From NCBI GenBank assembly GCA_000499405.2, contig HG738139.1, positions 1,554,170 to 1,618,169 on the forward strand: a DNA stretch of 64,000 bases, read 5' to 3'. This DNA is from Onchocerca volvulus (Eukaryota; Nematoda; Chromadorea; Rhabditida; Onchocercidae). Within the stretch, counting starts at the first letter, position 1. Each line of letters begins with the position of its first letter. The translations under genes were made by a program, and so were the position numbers. Below the pieces are notes generated by a model, which worked only from the letters and a program-made list of their open reading frames with translations, did not search any database and was not told the DNA's origin. This document shows, in pieces, positions 23,943-37,515 of this stretch.

Positions 23943-26900
23943 TCATTCTGAAAGCATGCCCTATCTATCCTATCCTAAATTGTACTTTTTCCTTTTATAA
24001 TTTTTTTTTTTCCTTTTATTTAGGCTTCCAATTTTTGTATAGTTGCATAGAGATACAGGAAAAAGAAAGGGAGAGAGAGATGGAGAGGAAAGAAAAAATT
24101 CGCAGAAATCTATGTTGATAAAGTAGTACAATTTTTGAGGTATTTGATCAATTTTGCTAGGAAATACAATAGTTCGCGGCTGCTGATATTAAATGATGAT
24201 GGGTAGCAAATCTACGGGTAATATGAAGAAAAATTAGCTCGCGCATAATTTTGAACAAATTATACTTGTATTTTATTATCGTTTGGTGCCTAAAGAAGAA
24301 AAAAATTTTTCTAATGTTGTTGTCAATGGTTACTGTCTATGGAGATGTCATTTTTTTTTTCTTTTTTTCTGATTAGTAAACTATTGTTATTACTACAATT
24401 ATGATCACTGTCATCATTATTACTATGATTTGCTGCTATTAATTTAACTTAGAGGTACACTAACAGGTGAAGAAAATGCTAGCATTTAATATGAAGATGC
24501 ATTGGAAAAAAGAATGAAGTCAATGTTCAATATGTGCTTTTATATGTATATAAAGAGCATTGGCGTACGTCGCGTCTAATATTCGTACGCGAAAGAATGT
24601 TTTAAATATTATTGTCAGTATATATATGTACAATTTTTTTTAGCTCTTTGTTTTACGTTTTACTATAATTTTCTTTGTTTTTATTTCCTAATAATTTCGT
24701 ATATTCTTCATATTTTGTGGCTGCCTCCATTTTATTTATACAGATGGACATGTTTATATGCGAGTGTGTGTACACGTGTGTATACGTATGTACGTGTAAT
24801 TGTGTGTGTATGTGTGTGTGTGTGTTTATGTTTATGTATGTACTCTTTTTTATTCGGATTTAATTCAAATACTTCATTTTTTTTTTTTCAAAGGAAGAGA
24901 AGCCGGTTTGATAATGGAAGCATCATTTCAAGTTTTTCGATATTATTTGGAGTTTGAAGTTTCTGAGACAAAAAGATATTGTCGGATATATTTCAAGAAT
25001 TAATGATGAGACGGCAAAAAGGAATAGATTGTTACTATTATACATGGCTCAGAAATGAAAAGGATGGATTAGGATGGGTTCATTATTTTTATTATTGAAA
25101 ATTCTATGTTATAAAGAAGTGATGCTTTCATTAAATGACTTTTAACACCTCAATACTAAAATATTTTTATGATATATGTACTTGAGTTTTATTCCTGATT
25201 TCATATGAAAATTGATAGGGTCATAGTTTGTAATCAGTAATAAGTTGAGGAAATATTTAGATTATAAAGTGGAAAGATTTTCATTATGGACAATTCTTAT
25301 TTATTTATTTACTTTTTCATTAATAATAGTTCAGTTGGTAGAAAATATTATAGCGATTATGATTTTCAGCATGAAAGATATAGGGAATAAATAAATGGGC
25401 AATTTTGATTGTTTTTTTTTTTTTTTTTTCTCCTCAAGTTGCTTTGTCAATTCGTTTTAACGATTAGCTGATGAATTCATTGATTGATTAATGTGCATGA
25501 TTAATTAATTTCGTGTCTTTAAATTGTAAATTTGAGTTATTTTTCAAATTGCTTCCTTTACAATGTTTTTTGGAATACCTGGTTTTGTACAAATTTCGAC
25601 GTTTTTTCAAATATTCGATAATATTTTGACGATTATTAATACTATGTTTATCATCAACACTATTACTAATTACTTTTTTCTTTGTTTCTTCTGTCCAATG
25701 AAATTTGTTCTCTTTTTTCCTTTTCATCATTCTCTTCATTTTCATTTTGTATTTTTTTTTTTTAATTTTTTCATTTGGGTTATACTGTGATATCGGTCAA
25801 ATAATACACGCTACTAGTGTGTATATGCATGTGAGTTATTATTTAGCACTCTTGCAGAAAGTGTGATAAAACAAAAAACTAAAAGGAATTGCTAATTGCA
25901 AAATTGACGAAGATTTTTCAGTACATTTTATATTTCAGAATTTTCTGTCATATAAAATTAATTGATATTTTAGTTATAAACTTGTCAAGAAGTTTTCTCG
26001 AAAATATCTCAAAAGTTTGTTTGTGCGAAAAAAGGGAATTTTTTTTATTTTACCAATTATACTTGTTTTTATGACGAGAAAAAAAAGATAGGAAAAATTT
26101 ATCAATATATCATTACTTGAATACTATTTTTTTTTTTTTTAAATTCTGAAGCTCTTCTGTGTTTATCTGTTGGCTTTTTATTCTTAAAAAATCAAAATAT
26201 TTCTATTTTGCTTTATCTTTCATCTTTTTGTTTCTTTTTAATACTTACCTGTTTCATACTTTTCAAGTGTTTTTCTTTCTCTTTCAATATGTCATTCTTA
26301 TACTTGTTAAAACTATATGTTGTCTCTAAAAACAAAATGAATTTTTGTTCATACAAAATGGTTTTCTCGTTTATTTTTTTCATTTTTTTTTTTTTTTAAA
26401 TGGAATTATAAAATGTTTTCTCATAAAATGGTTGAAAAAATATGTACAACAATAACAACAACAACAACAATTATTCTTAATATTTGGACTAAATGTTGCA
26501 ACTATAGGCTTTATATGGATGCTGATAATATTTTCGTTTGAAAATTTCGAAAATGCAAATAAAGTGCACTTTTTAAGTTACTCCTTCTCACTGTACCAGT
26601 TAGATTTTATGGAAAACTAGAAAAGTATGGAAATGATGCTTAAAATGTAAATCGGATGATAATTTGGATGGAAATGCAAAGTTTTATGAATTAAGCGGTG
26701 AAAAATTTCCGGAAGTATTATTGGAAGAATTAAATCTCGTCAAGAATTTACAAAATATTGAGAGAAATTTGCCAAGGAAGCAAGCTATTGTCAAACATAA
26801 AATTTTATATTGAATCAATAATTTAAAAAAAGAAAGGAAAAGCTGAAAGTTTGTTATCTATTTCTTAATTTGCCTGGTTTTATATTTATGTATTATATGA

Positions 26901-28430
26901 TATAAATTATTAATTCGATTCGTAAATTATAATTTCTTCAATTTCAAAATGGTTAAAAAACAGGATTGTTGGAGTATTACTTGCTTGCGTTCTAATAATA
27001 TATCATACAAATTATCGATCGAGTGCTGAAATTTCTGTAATTTTGAAATATTTTATATATGGAAAAAAAAAAAATGATTGTTCCATACAGTAAATTTTTT
27101 CAAAAATTGTTATATAAGGTCGGAAAATTGTAATAATACAAACTTGTATTGCCTTAAGCGATAACTTTAGATAATCATAGTGAATCTTGAATATAAATTA
27201 TTTTCTTGATATGAGATTGGATCATTTTCATATGAAATGATCATAAATAATATATCTATCATCATCAGAATCTATTTTCAAATGATAAATTTAAAGAATA
27301 TTTTAAATTTGAATTTAAAAATTCTTATTTTTTTCTTTTTTTTTTAAACTATATCTTTTATTCTTTCTATTTATTTTGTTTTATTCATTTATTTAATCTT
27401 TAGGATTATTAAGAAAGAAGAGTGGTAGTTAATATAAGAGAGAAAAATTAGTTACATTTTATTAATAATGAACTATTTATTTATTTAATTGCCTATGTAT
27501 TTATTGTTTAAAATAAATGAGAAATGAGAGAAGTGTGAGAAGCAAGTCATTATATTTGATTAAAATTAAGTCATTTTCTCATTAATTATTGATTTATTTC
27601 AAATTGCTTATTTTAATTTCAATCATTATCATTGTAGAATACCTTTTTCATCCATTCAAAAACAAAAATTTAATAACTATCAATTACCAAAAAATAAAAA
27701 ATAAAAAAAATAAGTAAACTGTACAAGCGGTATTTGAGGTGTAATTAGAATAAAACATTAAATTATTTAATATATTTTTAACAAGAAATCGCCATTTTTT
27801 CGGTTCTACATGAACATTTTGTAGTGTTAATTATCATAACTGATTAATTTAATATTTCAAAATTTAAAAAATGAAACTAGGAATTAATTTTTAGGATTAA
27901 CGAAATGATAATTCCACAACAAATGATTGTTAAATAATAGAAAATAATTTCATTTTTATTAGCTGCATAATATTTATTTCAAATTTTGCATTTAAATTAA
28001 CAAAAAAATAGAAAATTAATTTTGTATTTAAACTATAACTTTATTTGATTTATTTGTAATTACTTGTAAATTATTTATTCAATTATTTGCGAATTTCATT
28101 TCAAAAAAAAAAAAAACTTCCCTATTTAACCCAATTCTTTAGCATTTCCCCTTTTTCCTTTTTTTTTTTTTTTTTTTATGTCTTGCCGGCTTTTCTTTTT
28201 TTTTTCCTTTTGTTCTAAAGTTTTTTGATGAGAGGAAAGTTTGAAAGGTCATACTAAGGTCATCATCATTATTTGGAAGTAATTTAGGGATTGTAATAGG
28301 TAAGACACGTGTTCGGATTAGTTCACCTTAAGTGTATATGTTCATTGAAGCATAATCGTTAAGTATTACTATTATTATCGCTTGCCTCAAAGATTTTATG
28401 CCATTCATTATTAGTTTTGTTTGAAAGAAA
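23943..28430. other. AT-rich region after cbp-1, no gene seen
   Basis: Contains homopolymer T tracts, a TG/TATG microsatellite (24764-24842), a GCGTACG...CGTACGC hairpin (24563-24590) and short ACAACA repeats near 26450. Longest open frames are Phe/Ile/Leu-rich and low complexity. Nothing was recognised as coding or structural RNA. Confidence 0.55.
24764..24842. repeat. TG/TATG microsatellite
   Basis: GTGTGTAC, TGTATACG and a TG run of about nine units followed by TTTATG repeats. It resembles the compound repeat upstream of cbp-1 in composition. Confidence 0.9.
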
Positions 28431-28431
28431 A

Positions 28432-28500
28432 GAATGAATGACTGAATGAATGACTGAATGAATGAATGAATGAATGAATGAATGAATGAACGAATGAATG
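28432..28500. repeat. (GAAT)n tetranucleotide repeat
   Basis: About 17 units of GAAT, with two GACT variants near the start and one GAAC near the end. Flanked by poly-A and poly-T runs. Confidence 0.93.
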
Positions 28501-28686
28501 GATCGTAAATGATCATAAATGAAAAAAAAAAAAATGGATCATCTTTTTTTTTTTTTTTTTTCTCACCAAAGTATTAAATCATTAAGAGAATTTTAAATAA
28601 AAAAAAAGGAAGAAGAAAGGATATCATTCATTAGTAATTAAGTGAAATGAGTAATTAATATTTTTAGAACATTAATTACTCATTTC

Positions 28687-28719
<33 letters not shown>

Positions 28720-28751
28720 ACAATTCCATTTATCTATTGTTTAGATGGAAA

Positions 28752-29100
28752 TTAAAAGTTATATTATTCATTAATGCTGAAATTTAATTTTTTTAAAATA
28801 ATTAAGTTTTTAGTCTAATTGACATTGACTAACTAATTAATTAATATAACTAAATAATATGAATATAGTAATTTGATGATTTTTCACCGATTAGAAAGTT
28901 TAAATATTTGAATAAAATTGTTATCAAGTTAAAAATTATATTGTTCATTGACCTAAAATTATATCTAAAATAGCTGATTTGTAATTCAGCTGGAATATCG
29001 ATCAAAATCAATTAATTAATTGATTAAATTGCATGAATATAATAGCTTAAATGATTATTTTTTCCGCTTCAAAAGTTTGAATACTCAAATAATATGACAT
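28752..29100. repeat. Degenerate tandem duplication, unit about 180 bp
   Basis: Two neighbouring blocks share ordered landmarks: AAAAGTTATATTATTCATTA / AAAAATTATATTGTTCATTG, AATTAATTAAT, ATGAATATAGTAATTTGATG / ATGAATATAATAGCTTAAATG, TTTTTCACCGATTAGAAAG / TTTTTTCCGCTTCAAAAG and AATATTTGAATAAAAT / GAATACTCAAATAAT. Confidence 0.65.
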
Positions 29101-30204
29101 GTATTTTTGATATCAATAAATTAAATGCATTCATTTATACTTTTTAAAATCTGCTATTCATTTTTTTTTTTTTTGGATTTTATTCATACAAAAAAAGAGA
29201 AAATATAAGAAATAAAATATGTTCTTAATTATTAGTTTGATTATGCAAATAAATTATTCCATTTATTCCCTTAATAGATGATAGCTAACAGTGAGATAGT
29301 TTTTCCTAATTTAATTTACTTTTATTTCTTGATTTTGCTCATTTTTTAATTTCGGATTTTATATTCATTTGCTTTACTTAATTTCACAATTTTATTCCTA
29401 CAAATTCTTAATACTTATTTATTTTACACACAATTTAAATTAATTTTACTGGATATCAAAAAATTCACTATATAAATACATCATAATGATATAAATTTTT
29501 CCTACTTGAACTATGTTATTTTAATTACTAATATTTCATTTTTATGCTTCCTCTAAATATATATTTATCATATTATGAAATCATGATTAAAATTTAAGTA
29601 ATTATGTTTTACTTTTTTTTTTTTTTTTTTTTTTTGTACGGTAAAATCCAATAATAATAATAATAATGATAATCCAATCAAATGCAATATAACTAAATGA
29701 TACGTTACTCTCTTATGATAACAGCGAGTAAAATTTAATTTTTTTAGAACTATAAAAATGTAGATAATATTTTGCATGCATACCTGCATGCAGATGCATA
29801 TCTGCATGCTTGTGCTGCTAATTTTTGCATTTCAGTTAAAAAAAATATATATATATATGTATATGTTTATGTAATATTGTTAAATATTTGGATAAAAAGG
29901 AATTTTATCATTCATTTCAATTGGCTTATTTGAAGAAGCTTTCCAAGATCAATGCAAATTTAATTTGCAATTATCCAGGGATTATTCCTTCCGCGTAACG
30001 ACGATGAAGGAGTAGTTGGATAGAGGCGGGGGAGCAATGCTTGAAAGATGATGACAAAGAGTTTCTTTTTCGGATGAAAGTAATTAATTTAATGAATGAA
30101 TATCTAATGATATTGTCGTTTGATTCTTAATTTTCAATTTCAATAATAACTGATAAATACGAATGGGAAATGATTATCAACCATTTTTTCTTTAGATATT
30201 TTAT

Positions 30205-30427
30205 TGCCATTCATTTATTATTGAAATTATTGAACAATCAATTTTTAAAAGAATAATTAATTTAATGAATAGATTAATTAATTGATTAAAAATGGAAAAG
30301 TATTGTTTTATATATCATTATTATTGGTGTTATTATTATTTATTATTGGAATTTCTGAATAATTAATTTAATGAATGGATTAATTAACTGATAACAAATG
30401 GAAAGGATTACAATCATTCCTTTACAA

Positions 30428-30460
<33 letters not shown>

Positions 30461-30500
30461 TTTTATCGGAATTACTAAATAGTCAATTTTTAACCAAAAG
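30205..30500. repeat. Degenerate tandem duplication, about 3 units of 115-125 bp
   Basis: Each unit has TTATTGnAATTnCTGAAnAAT(C)AATTT followed by TTTAATGAATnGATTAATTAA and an AAATGGAAAAG-type end. Starts are near 30215, 30340 and 30462. The third copy is the most diverged and follows an AT/poly-T run. Confidence 0.6.
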
Positions 30501-31849
30501 ATCAATTAATTGATTAGTCAAGTTAATTTGTTAAATTTTCACGACGACTTTTTGAATCAAGAAATTTGATTATTTAAAGAGAAAGAGAGAGAGAGAAAAA
30601 AAAATAAAGAAAAAAAAAGAGAAGATAAGAAATGAATAGTAATTGAGAAGTATTTAAAATGCAGAAGAAAAAGAATATAATTTGCGATAAATAGATTAGC
30701 ATAAACATGCCATTTTGCAAGATGATGCATTCAGCAATCTAAAAGTCAACAATTTTCTTTTCAAAATTTTGCTTACTTACTTCATTTACTTACTTAATTA
30801 CTTGTTTATTCAAATAACTGATAAATAAATAGTTCATTAGTTTGTTATTTGTCAAATAATTATAAGTTTTAACTTTTTTCTCCTTTCGTTTAATCATTTT
30901 TGAATAAAATTTTCGAAAACTTCAAAAGTTAAAAAAATCAAATAATTAATGAGAAAAAGAAGAAAGAAGAAGTTTATCTACTTATTTATTTTTATTTTTC
31001 ATTTTTTTGTATCACAATAGAATTTAAGATAAAAAAGTGAATGAAATAAATAAGTAGAAGTACTCAAAACCGATAACGATTATGTTGATTGTGTTTAAAT
31101 TATTTTGGCAAAATTTCATCCTCTTTGTCAAATAATCAATCGTTATTTTGAATTGAATCAATAGATAGAAGTTATTATACCTTTTTTTTTTTTTTCAAAT
31201 CGTTGAAATTGCTTCAAAATTATTTATTTGATAGGTTATGCTATAGATATAATTTTCGAAGCCTGCAAATCTATGTATGATGATATTTAAATAGTAAATT
31301 AGTGGAGCTTCTGAAATCATCAAAATAGCACAAAGAAAATTTTATCCGTAACAAATTCAATTTCATTAAACTATCTAAATTATAAGGATACTGTCGTTTG
31401 TATCAGAAAATATCATATTCATGATAATATTGATAATAATAGCAATAATAATGACGATAAGAATACGAGTATAATAACAGTAATGATAATAATAGATATA
31501 TGAATATATTTCCACTTTTTATTTCTACTATCTATTGATGATGAAATAATAATTGTTATTACTTGAAGATCCTGAAATGATTTGCGGAATCATAGTGCTT
31601 TTTTATCTATTTATCATTTTACCTGTTGACATTCATTTATGATTTTATTTTACCCAAATTATGCAAAATTTAATCACTTTCCTGCTTTTATCTTACCCAT
31701 ATAACTCTCAATTCCCTCCTGCTAATTCGTATGTAATAATCTGCTATATTTTAGAATTTTTGCTTTGTTACATTTCAGAAATTGTAAATTTATAGCTTAT
31801 TTTCCATTTTTAATGCTTCGATTCATTCCATCCATTCATATCCATCCTT

Positions 31850-32260
31850 TCATCCATCTATCCCTTAACAATGAAAACAACAACAATATTATCCTTAAGA
31901 AAAAATAGGAAATGCATAATTGAGAACATAAATATGACAAAAAACTACCTAAATAACTCTTGCTTACATTAACTAGTCAACTAACTAATTAATAATTACT
32001 AGAACATTTAATAAAATAAAATGAAGCAATCTAAATTTTCGTTGCAAAAAAATAAATAAATAATATTAATACTCATCCATTAACAGCAACAATATATTAT
32101 CATAAGGAAATGAATTGTTGAAAATATAAAGATCGAAAAAACTTTTTGAATATTCTTGCTTGCTTTAAGTAATGAATTAATTAATTAGTAAATACTAAAA
32201 TGTTTAATAAAATAAAGTAAAAGAATTTAAATTTCTATTGTAAAAAAAAAAAAAAAAAAA
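31850..32260. repeat. Degenerate tandem duplication, unit about 210 bp
   Basis: Both units run through CATCCAT, TTAACA, AACAATATnATCnTTAAG, CTCTTGCTT/TTCTTGCTT, TTAATTAnTAnnTACTA, ACATTTAATAAAATAAAATG / ATGTTTAATAAAATAAAGTA and AATCTAAATTTTCGTTGCAA / AATTTAAATTTCTATTGTAA. The second ends in a poly-A run. Confidence 0.7.
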
Positions 32261-34460
32261 AAAAAAGAAGAATAGTATAGATTATGGATGACGAATGTAT
32301 GAATGAAAAAGAAAAGAAAAGAAAAGAAACGAAAAAATGGAAATTGATAGTAATATTAGCCATTTGAATTTCACACACATTCAGATTATTTTCCCTTATT
32401 GGCTAATAATAATACAATCTTTTTTCTTTTCTTTTCTTTTCTTTCCTTTTTTTTTTTTTTTTTGGTAGCTATCATCAAATTGAATAAATACCACTTTTCT
32501 TTTCACCTGTCCACGCCATCTTCTTCTAAACTTCCAACCTTATTTCATATATTTTTGCTTTCCTCTAAACTTTCTCCCCCGCCTGGCCTTCATCCTCCTT
32601 TTCCACCTCTTTCATCAAGATTTCCCCCGACATATTTTGAAAAAAAAAAAGAAAAGTTCTCAACATTTTCATCTCATTTCAAATATCATCAATTCTACAA
32701 CTCAATGTTTGGTTCATCCCATAGCGTCGTCAATTTTGCTTACCAAAAAAAAAAAAATTTTCCAATCGCCTTTTTTCTTTTTTCCTTTTTTCCTCTCCCC
32801 ATTTCATCGTCTTCCTATTTTTTTCCTTCTCTCTACCTCTCTCTCGCTTTTCTTGATATATAAGCATTGAAGCTATTTTTGCAAAACTTTAAAAAAAAGT
32901 AAAAGAAAATTTCTTCATCTTTTTTTTTTTTTCAACAATTTCTTCCATTTCATACATTCTCTCTCTCTCCTCTTCTCTTTCTCTCTCTCTCAAAACTTTC
33001 TTTCAAAATTTCTTTTTTTTTTTGCATTTTCTTATTGTTAAAAAAAATAAAAAAAAAATTTCCTTTAAATTAACAAATTTTATATTTCTGTTCTATCATA
33101 GATTTATACGCAAAATACCAAAAGAAAAAAATCTTAAGAGTTTTATAAGTTTTTAATTTCTCCTAAATTATTATTTGAATCTTGTAATTTTTTCAAATTA
33201 TCATTTTATTTTATTTTATTTTTCTATTTTTTAGAAATTATTCCTTAGAAGATTTTTAACAATAATGATCAATACAATATGCATGAATAATTTTAATCAT
33301 TTCAAATTATAAAATTGTTGCTACATTTAATGAAAGAAGGATTTTCTTTTTTTTTTTTTCATATTTATTAATTTTTTTCTCTCAAATTTTGAAACTTACA
33401 ATTCTGTTCCCATAAATTATGATTTTCTTCCTTTTCTCTTTTGAAATTCTTATTTAAATTTCAAATTTTAAATATTGAATAATGAACGAAATAGAATTCA
33501 TTGACAGTTGAAGGTTGTTTTGGTTGTTTGTTTGACCGAGAAATTTACACCAAATATGTATATTCTACCGATGATGTTCTTCAAAACTTAAGTGAATTGT
33601 TATAATAGTTTGTAGAAATAGTAGTAGTTGATGATGACAGTAATACTAAAGTATCTTGAGTATGTTTATTCTCAGGAATACGACTCAAAATTTAATGGTC
33701 TAAATTTCGATATTTACTCAATTCCATCCTTGAACTAATTTTTCATTTCCTCTACAGTTTATCTACTATCTGTCATTTAGAAATGTAGAAATTTTTAGGC
33801 AAATATTTAAGTTAAATTTTGCACTAATGAAATTTTAGATGTAATGATTGAAGTTTAATAATTAAGTAAAAGAACCATTTGCTAACTTTCATTTTACCAA
33901 AGAAAAAATAAATTTCATTTTTTCTTTCTTTTTCTAAACTTCTGGAGACTTTTTTTTTTTCATTTGTTGTAGGTCAACAGTTGAATAAATAAATAAAAAG
34001 TTTAAAAAAAAAACACGGAATTAATTCATCTTTGAGTTTCTAAAGTAAAAAAAAAAAAACCTAAAAATAATTGGTCAATAATTTCTATTTTAAAACATTA
34101 TGATTATTATCACTATGGACTTATAATCTTTAATGCCATATTTTTTCGTTGTTTTGAATTTTTAAATTTAAATTTTAATCCAATCAGTGGACTTCCTCTT
34201 TTTTGTTCTAAAAAGGAGAAAAAAAAATCTTATTGTTAGTAATGTAATTATTGTGGTGATTAATGTATTTGATGAAAATATGAGAAATATTTTTATAAAT
34301 CTTATTAACAAGCAGCAAACATAACAGTATTTTGATGAAATTGTTAAAGGTATTTGTTCTTGGCTTAATAATTAGTTAGAAGGATTACATTAGGTATTCA
34401 AACAAATATAAAAAAATATTATTCAAAATTGAACCGAATTTAGGGAAATATTTGTGAAGA

Positions 34461-34552
<92 letters not shown>

Positions 34553-34690
34553 CATATCATGAGAATATTATCATAATAATAATGATAGCAATAATAATAA
34601 TACTAATAATAGTAGCATTAGTAACAATAACGATGATGATAATAAAAATAATAGTAGTAGCAATAATTAAAATGATAATAATAATAATAG
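34461..34690. repeat. (ATT)n array facing AAT-rich units
   Basis: About 30 uninterrupted ATT units (34461-34552) are followed by mixed AAT/ATG/ATAATA units up to about 34690. The two halves are roughly complementary, so the segment can fold back on itself. Ile-rich frames here are by-products. Confidence 0.92.
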
Positions 34691-35492
34691 GAGAAAAAAG
34701 ACTTTTTGTTAAATTTTTTAAAGGATTTCGTCTCGAATCATTCAAAATACATCAACAGGTGGGCAAATAATTAATCGAAGAAATGAATAAATTAACCACA
34801 TCGTTAAATGCAACTATTTTTTTTTAAATTTATATTCTTCCTTGTCATTTTTTCTCTCATCTTTTTGCTTCTTTCCTTCAGCACTTTTTTTCTGCTCCTC
34901 TATTTTTTCATTCATTTTTGTGAAATATTAAATTTTTTAAAATTTCCATGAAAAATTTCTAATCCGTAATCTCTTTTCTTCTCTGAATTCATCAATTTCT
35001 TTGAGACATGTCCTTTCTTTTTTTTTTTTTTTTTAATTTGCTTGTTTATTCCAAAGGTATTTGTTTAAATCAAATAATAATTATTCTCATTTTAACTATT
35101 GTTGTTTTATTCAAACAAGTTACTACTATTTGATTTAAACAAACCAATTATTATTTTATTAATAATTGTTATCATCTTATGCAAAGCAAATAATGAAAGA
35201 ATTTTTTTATTATTTACTCCGAAATTTTTGATATTTTAATCCAAATTTTATTTTTTTTAAAGTATCACCCCCTTTTTTTTATTTCCTTGTTTTATTTATT
35301 ATTTATTTAGATAAAATACCAATTCTTTCATTTTTTAAAATTTTCCTATTCGTTTATTCTAAAATTCTTTTGATATTTTTATTTATAATTTTTTTTTTTG
35401 TATTTTTTATTCGTTTCTACCTTTTTTTTTTACCCTCTTTCTTGATTTTCCATTATTTTTCCTTTTATATTAGCCAATTAAATATAACAGTA

Positions 35493-35564
35493 AAAATAAT
35501 AATGATAATAATAATAATAACAATAACAATATTATTGTTATCATTTTTATTATCATTATTATTA

Positions 35565-35604
<40 letters not shown>

Positions 35605-35633
35605 TATTAGTATTAATAAGAATGATAATAGTA

Positions 35634-35673
<40 letters not shown>
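35493..35673. repeat. AAT / ATT / AAT trinucleotide block with fold-back potential
   Basis: AATAAT-type units, then a long ATT run (about 35536-35600), then an AAT run (about 35627-35673). The ATT and AAT arms are complementary. The Leu- or Ile-rich open frames on both strands are artefacts of the repeat. Confidence 0.92.
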
Positions 35674-37059
35674 GCTAGCCAATCTTTCTTAGCAAGACTT
35701 TTCTAAGCTAAGCTTAGCTCATTATAAATATTTATAGGTAGTTCAACCTTATTATTCAACGATATACAATTATATTTAACTTATCAAGCCTTAGAAAATT
35801 GGGAATTGTAATGCCAATTAAGCATTACTCAAACAGCTTAATATGTATTGAAGTGTATTGTGTATATGCAATGCTTCGTTTATTAATAAGAATTTCGAGA
35901 AGAAGAAGAAGGCGACAACGAGAAGAGATCTTTTCTCATTTTCAAATAAGTAATTAACCTCAGTGAATTTTACTTCTTCTTCTTCTTCCTTTCCCTCATC
36001 TCATCCATTCTTACTTACATTCAAATATTTCCATCATTTCATTTCATCTCTTTTTTCTTTTCTTTCATTTCGATTTTCATTCTTTCATTTATCTTCTTTT
36101 ATAACATATATTATTGTTAAATGAAAAAAAAAAAAAAGAATGATTAAACGATATTTGATTTTAAATTTCTTCAAATTTTTCATTTTCTTCTTCCTTTACC
36201 TTATTTAAATAGAAAAAAAAAAAAACTTAAGCGATCTGATTTTGAATTTTTCACGTCTTTTTGTTTTTTTCTTTTTTTTTTCTTTCACTTTATTTTCTTT
36301 CAATCATTTTGATAATAAATTAAGAGAAATATGAATAACATTATGAGAAAATGATAAAAAGATGATAAGTGAGAGGAATGAAAGTAATTAACTATAAGAT
36401 GATTTATATATGTATTATATAAGAAGCCATAATTGATTGTATACATATTATGCAAAAAAAAAAAAAGAAAATTATTTTCAAATTAATCAATTGTAAATTA
36501 TTTGTTTTTAAAAGTGTAGAAAAATGTCTTCTTTTTTTCTTTGTAGAAGGAAGGATAAATTTGATTAATGGGAAGTAATTATTGCTGTATGATTTTGTGA
36601 TACAAAAATTAGTGAAAAATATTATTATTATATAAATATTGTTCAATAATGAAGCAAATAAAATAAAATCTGAAAATTTATGATAGGGAAAATTTTATTT
36701 CAAATGCTCATAGATTACGAGGATAATCTTTTGATAGCATGAGTATCAGGATGGATGGTTCCATCTGTAATCCGTAATAAACAGATTTAATAACCGGAAT
36801 CAATCACAATACATCACTTTTCGTACTATTAACGATAAAGATTTAAGTATCCGTCCAAGTATCCGTCGCTAATAACGATAAAGATTCATAGTATTACCGG
36901 TTGTTAATTACATAGAATCTTTTCATTCAATCTTATTTACTATTGATGATTAGGATTATTATGATCAGTATTTAGCATCGGAAAAAATCTTTTTTGGGCT
37001 GGATTAAAATATCCAAAAAATACATGAAATATCACAGAATCATTTCTAATCTTTTATTG

Positions 37060-37515
37060 TGAAATATCCGTGATGTTAATCTTTGATATACTATATCTAT
37101 AAAAAATAGAAAAAATTTTTCGTCATATTTAATGATTAACCTTCGCTATATAGATATATAATATTTTTGAAGAATTCACGATATCTACAATTGATCTTTG
37201 GTAGAGTAAATTATATTCTCAAAAATATCGAGAAAAAAAAAATCCCTTTATAATTAATCTTTAGTGATCGAAAATATCAGAAACAAATATTCCGCCGATA
37301 TCTAATATTCTTAATTCTCTGGTGTATATATCAATATTCCCAAAAAGTAACAAGAAGAAAATTTTTCTATGACTAATCCTTGATGATCGAAAAGATCGAT
37401 CGGAAAGAAAATTCTCTCAATATCTGACGTTGATCTTTTGGTGTATATGCCAATATTTTCAAAAAATACCGGAAAAAAAATTTTTTTCCATAATTAATTT
37501 TTGATATGTATTCTC
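37060..37515. repeat. Degenerate tandem array, about 4 units of 105-125 bp
   Basis: Units begin near 37065, 37180, 37290 and 37412. Shared landmarks are (C)GATATCTnnnnTTGATCTTT, GGTnTATAT, CAATATTTTCAAAAAATA, a G/C then poly-A block and TTTTTCnATAATTAATCTTTGATGATCG. A shorter direct repeat, AAGTATCCGTC, and a repeated AACGATAAAGATT lie just upstream (36830-36890). Confidence 0.7.

Noticed and set aside
32399..32863. 154-codon open frame
   Set aside because: Phe/Ser/Pro-rich text from C/T-rich DNA and homopolymers, with no domain and no splice context.
34557..35682. Ile- and Leu-rich frames resembling membrane segments
   Set aside because: They are direct translations of ATT/AAT arrays.
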